DNA of 5,854 bases from Deltaproteobacteria bacterium (lineage in GTDB: Bacteria; Myxococcota; Myxococcia; SLRQ01), in assembly GCA_007128675.1 (NCBI GenBank), contig SKWY01000368.1, forward strand, positions 1-5,854, in the 5' to 3' direction. Numbering within the stretch: the stretch's first letter is position 1; every line of letters begins with the position of its first letter. The notes under the pieces were generated by a model. It saw only the letters and a list, made by a program, of their open reading frames with translations, was not told where the DNA came from and ran no database searches. The translations under genes were made by a program, and so were the position numbers. Positions 5,509 through 5,854 of this stretch are shown here, in pieces.

Positions 5509-5854
5509 ATGCTCAAACTTTCGACGAAGGGACGCTATGGCGTTCGCGCGATGATAGAGCTCGCGTCGGCGGGAGGGGATGTCCCCGTCATGATGAGTGA
5601 GATCTCCATGAGTCAAGACCTCTCCCGAAAGTACCTCCATGCCCTTCTTACCGATTTGAAGAAGGCAGGTCTCGTCCTGAGCCGAAGGGGTGCTCGCGGT
5701 GGTTACCTCCTTGCCCGCCCGGCAGAAAAGATTCGTGTCAGCGAAATAGTCGTTGCCCTGGAAGGGGATCTTCGTTTGGTCGATTGTGTGGATGATGAGG
5801 GGCTCTGCAAAAGGAGCCAGCACTGCGCGGCTCGGGGTCTCTGGGTTCGTTTGA
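5509..5854 (+). CDS. Rrf2-family transcriptional regulator, N-terminal part (continues past right edge)
   Basis: The first 115 codons are present and the frame is open at the window end. The protein starts MLKLSTKGRYGVRAMIELA, the N-terminal helix signature of Rrf2 regulators (IscR, NsrR, CymR, RirA). A winged helix-turn-helix follows, with the recognition region SRKYLHALLTDLKKAGLV (39-56) and the wing RRGARGGYLLARP (59-71). The dimerisation helix region begins about 77 (VSEIVVALEG). Cys93, Cys100 and Cys106 have the spacing C-x6-C-x5-C, close to the C-x5-C-x5-C of IscR that binds a [2Fe-2S] cluster, so an Fe-S, nitric oxide or redox-sensing regulator is likely, though its signal cannot be read from sequence. 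The usual family length is about 130-165, so some 20-50 residues are missing. The ATG at 5509 follows AAGG (5499-5502) within AAGGGTGAG. It has its own promoter with an inverted repeat, so autoregulation is likely. Whether it also controls the transcarboxylase genes is unknown; iron-sulfur assembly or cysteine genes often lie downstream of such regulators. Confidence 0.92.
   Translation, partial: MLKLSTKGRYGVRAMIELASAGGDVPVMMSEISMSQDLSRKYLHALLTDLKKAGLVLSRRGARGGYLLARPAEKIRVSEIVVALEGDLRLVDCVDDEGLCKRSQHCAARGLWVRL

Overview
The window is a bacterial stretch of roughly 60% G+C with every supported gene on the + strand. Nothing in it fixes the taxon. A GAF-like plus HEAT-repeat protein with W-x-x-W segments next to a propionate-type carboxyl-transfer system would fit a myxobacterial or other deltaproteobacterial lineage, but this is a weak inference. 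No rRNA, tRNA, CRISPR array, transposase or attachment site was seen.

Layout: 1-1335 is the C-terminal 444 residues of a protein whose start is probably off the left edge (end of a GAF-like domain, then HEAT-type repeats). 1336-1519 is an intergenic region with a plausible sigma70-type promoter and a G+C-rich inverted repeat. 1520-1999 encodes a 159-residue biotin carrier protein with the AMKM biotinylation motif (Lys122). 2000-2094 is a short spacer with a strong hairpin. 2095-5136 encodes a 1013-residue protein that joins two complete carboxyltransferases end to end: a pyruvate/oxaloacetate-type transferase (transcarboxylase 5S family, residues about 10-448) and an acyl-CoA carboxyltransferase (transcarboxylase 12S / propionyl-CoA carboxylase beta family, about 500-1013). 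5137-5508 is non-coding as far as can be seen and ends in a promoter overlapped by an inverted repeat. 5509 to the right edge is the first 115 codons of an Rrf2-family regulator with three cysteines positioned for an Fe-S cluster.

How the genes work together: the carrier and the fusion supply all three activities of methylmalonyl-CoA:pyruvate transcarboxylase (EC 2.1.3.1) in two genes. The 12S-like half would move a carboxyl group from methylmalonyl-CoA to biotin on the carrier, and the 5S-like half would move it from biotin to pyruvate, giving propionyl-CoA and oxaloacetate without ATP, or the reverse. The classical enzyme uses separate 5S, 12S and 1.3S chains in a 12:6:12 ratio. A covalent 5S-12S chain forces 1:1, so the complex must be built differently. 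No biotin carboxylase lies in the window, which fits transcarboxylation, but one encoded elsewhere cannot be excluded. The Rrf2 gene appears to be a separate transcription unit that probably controls itself and genes beyond the right edge.
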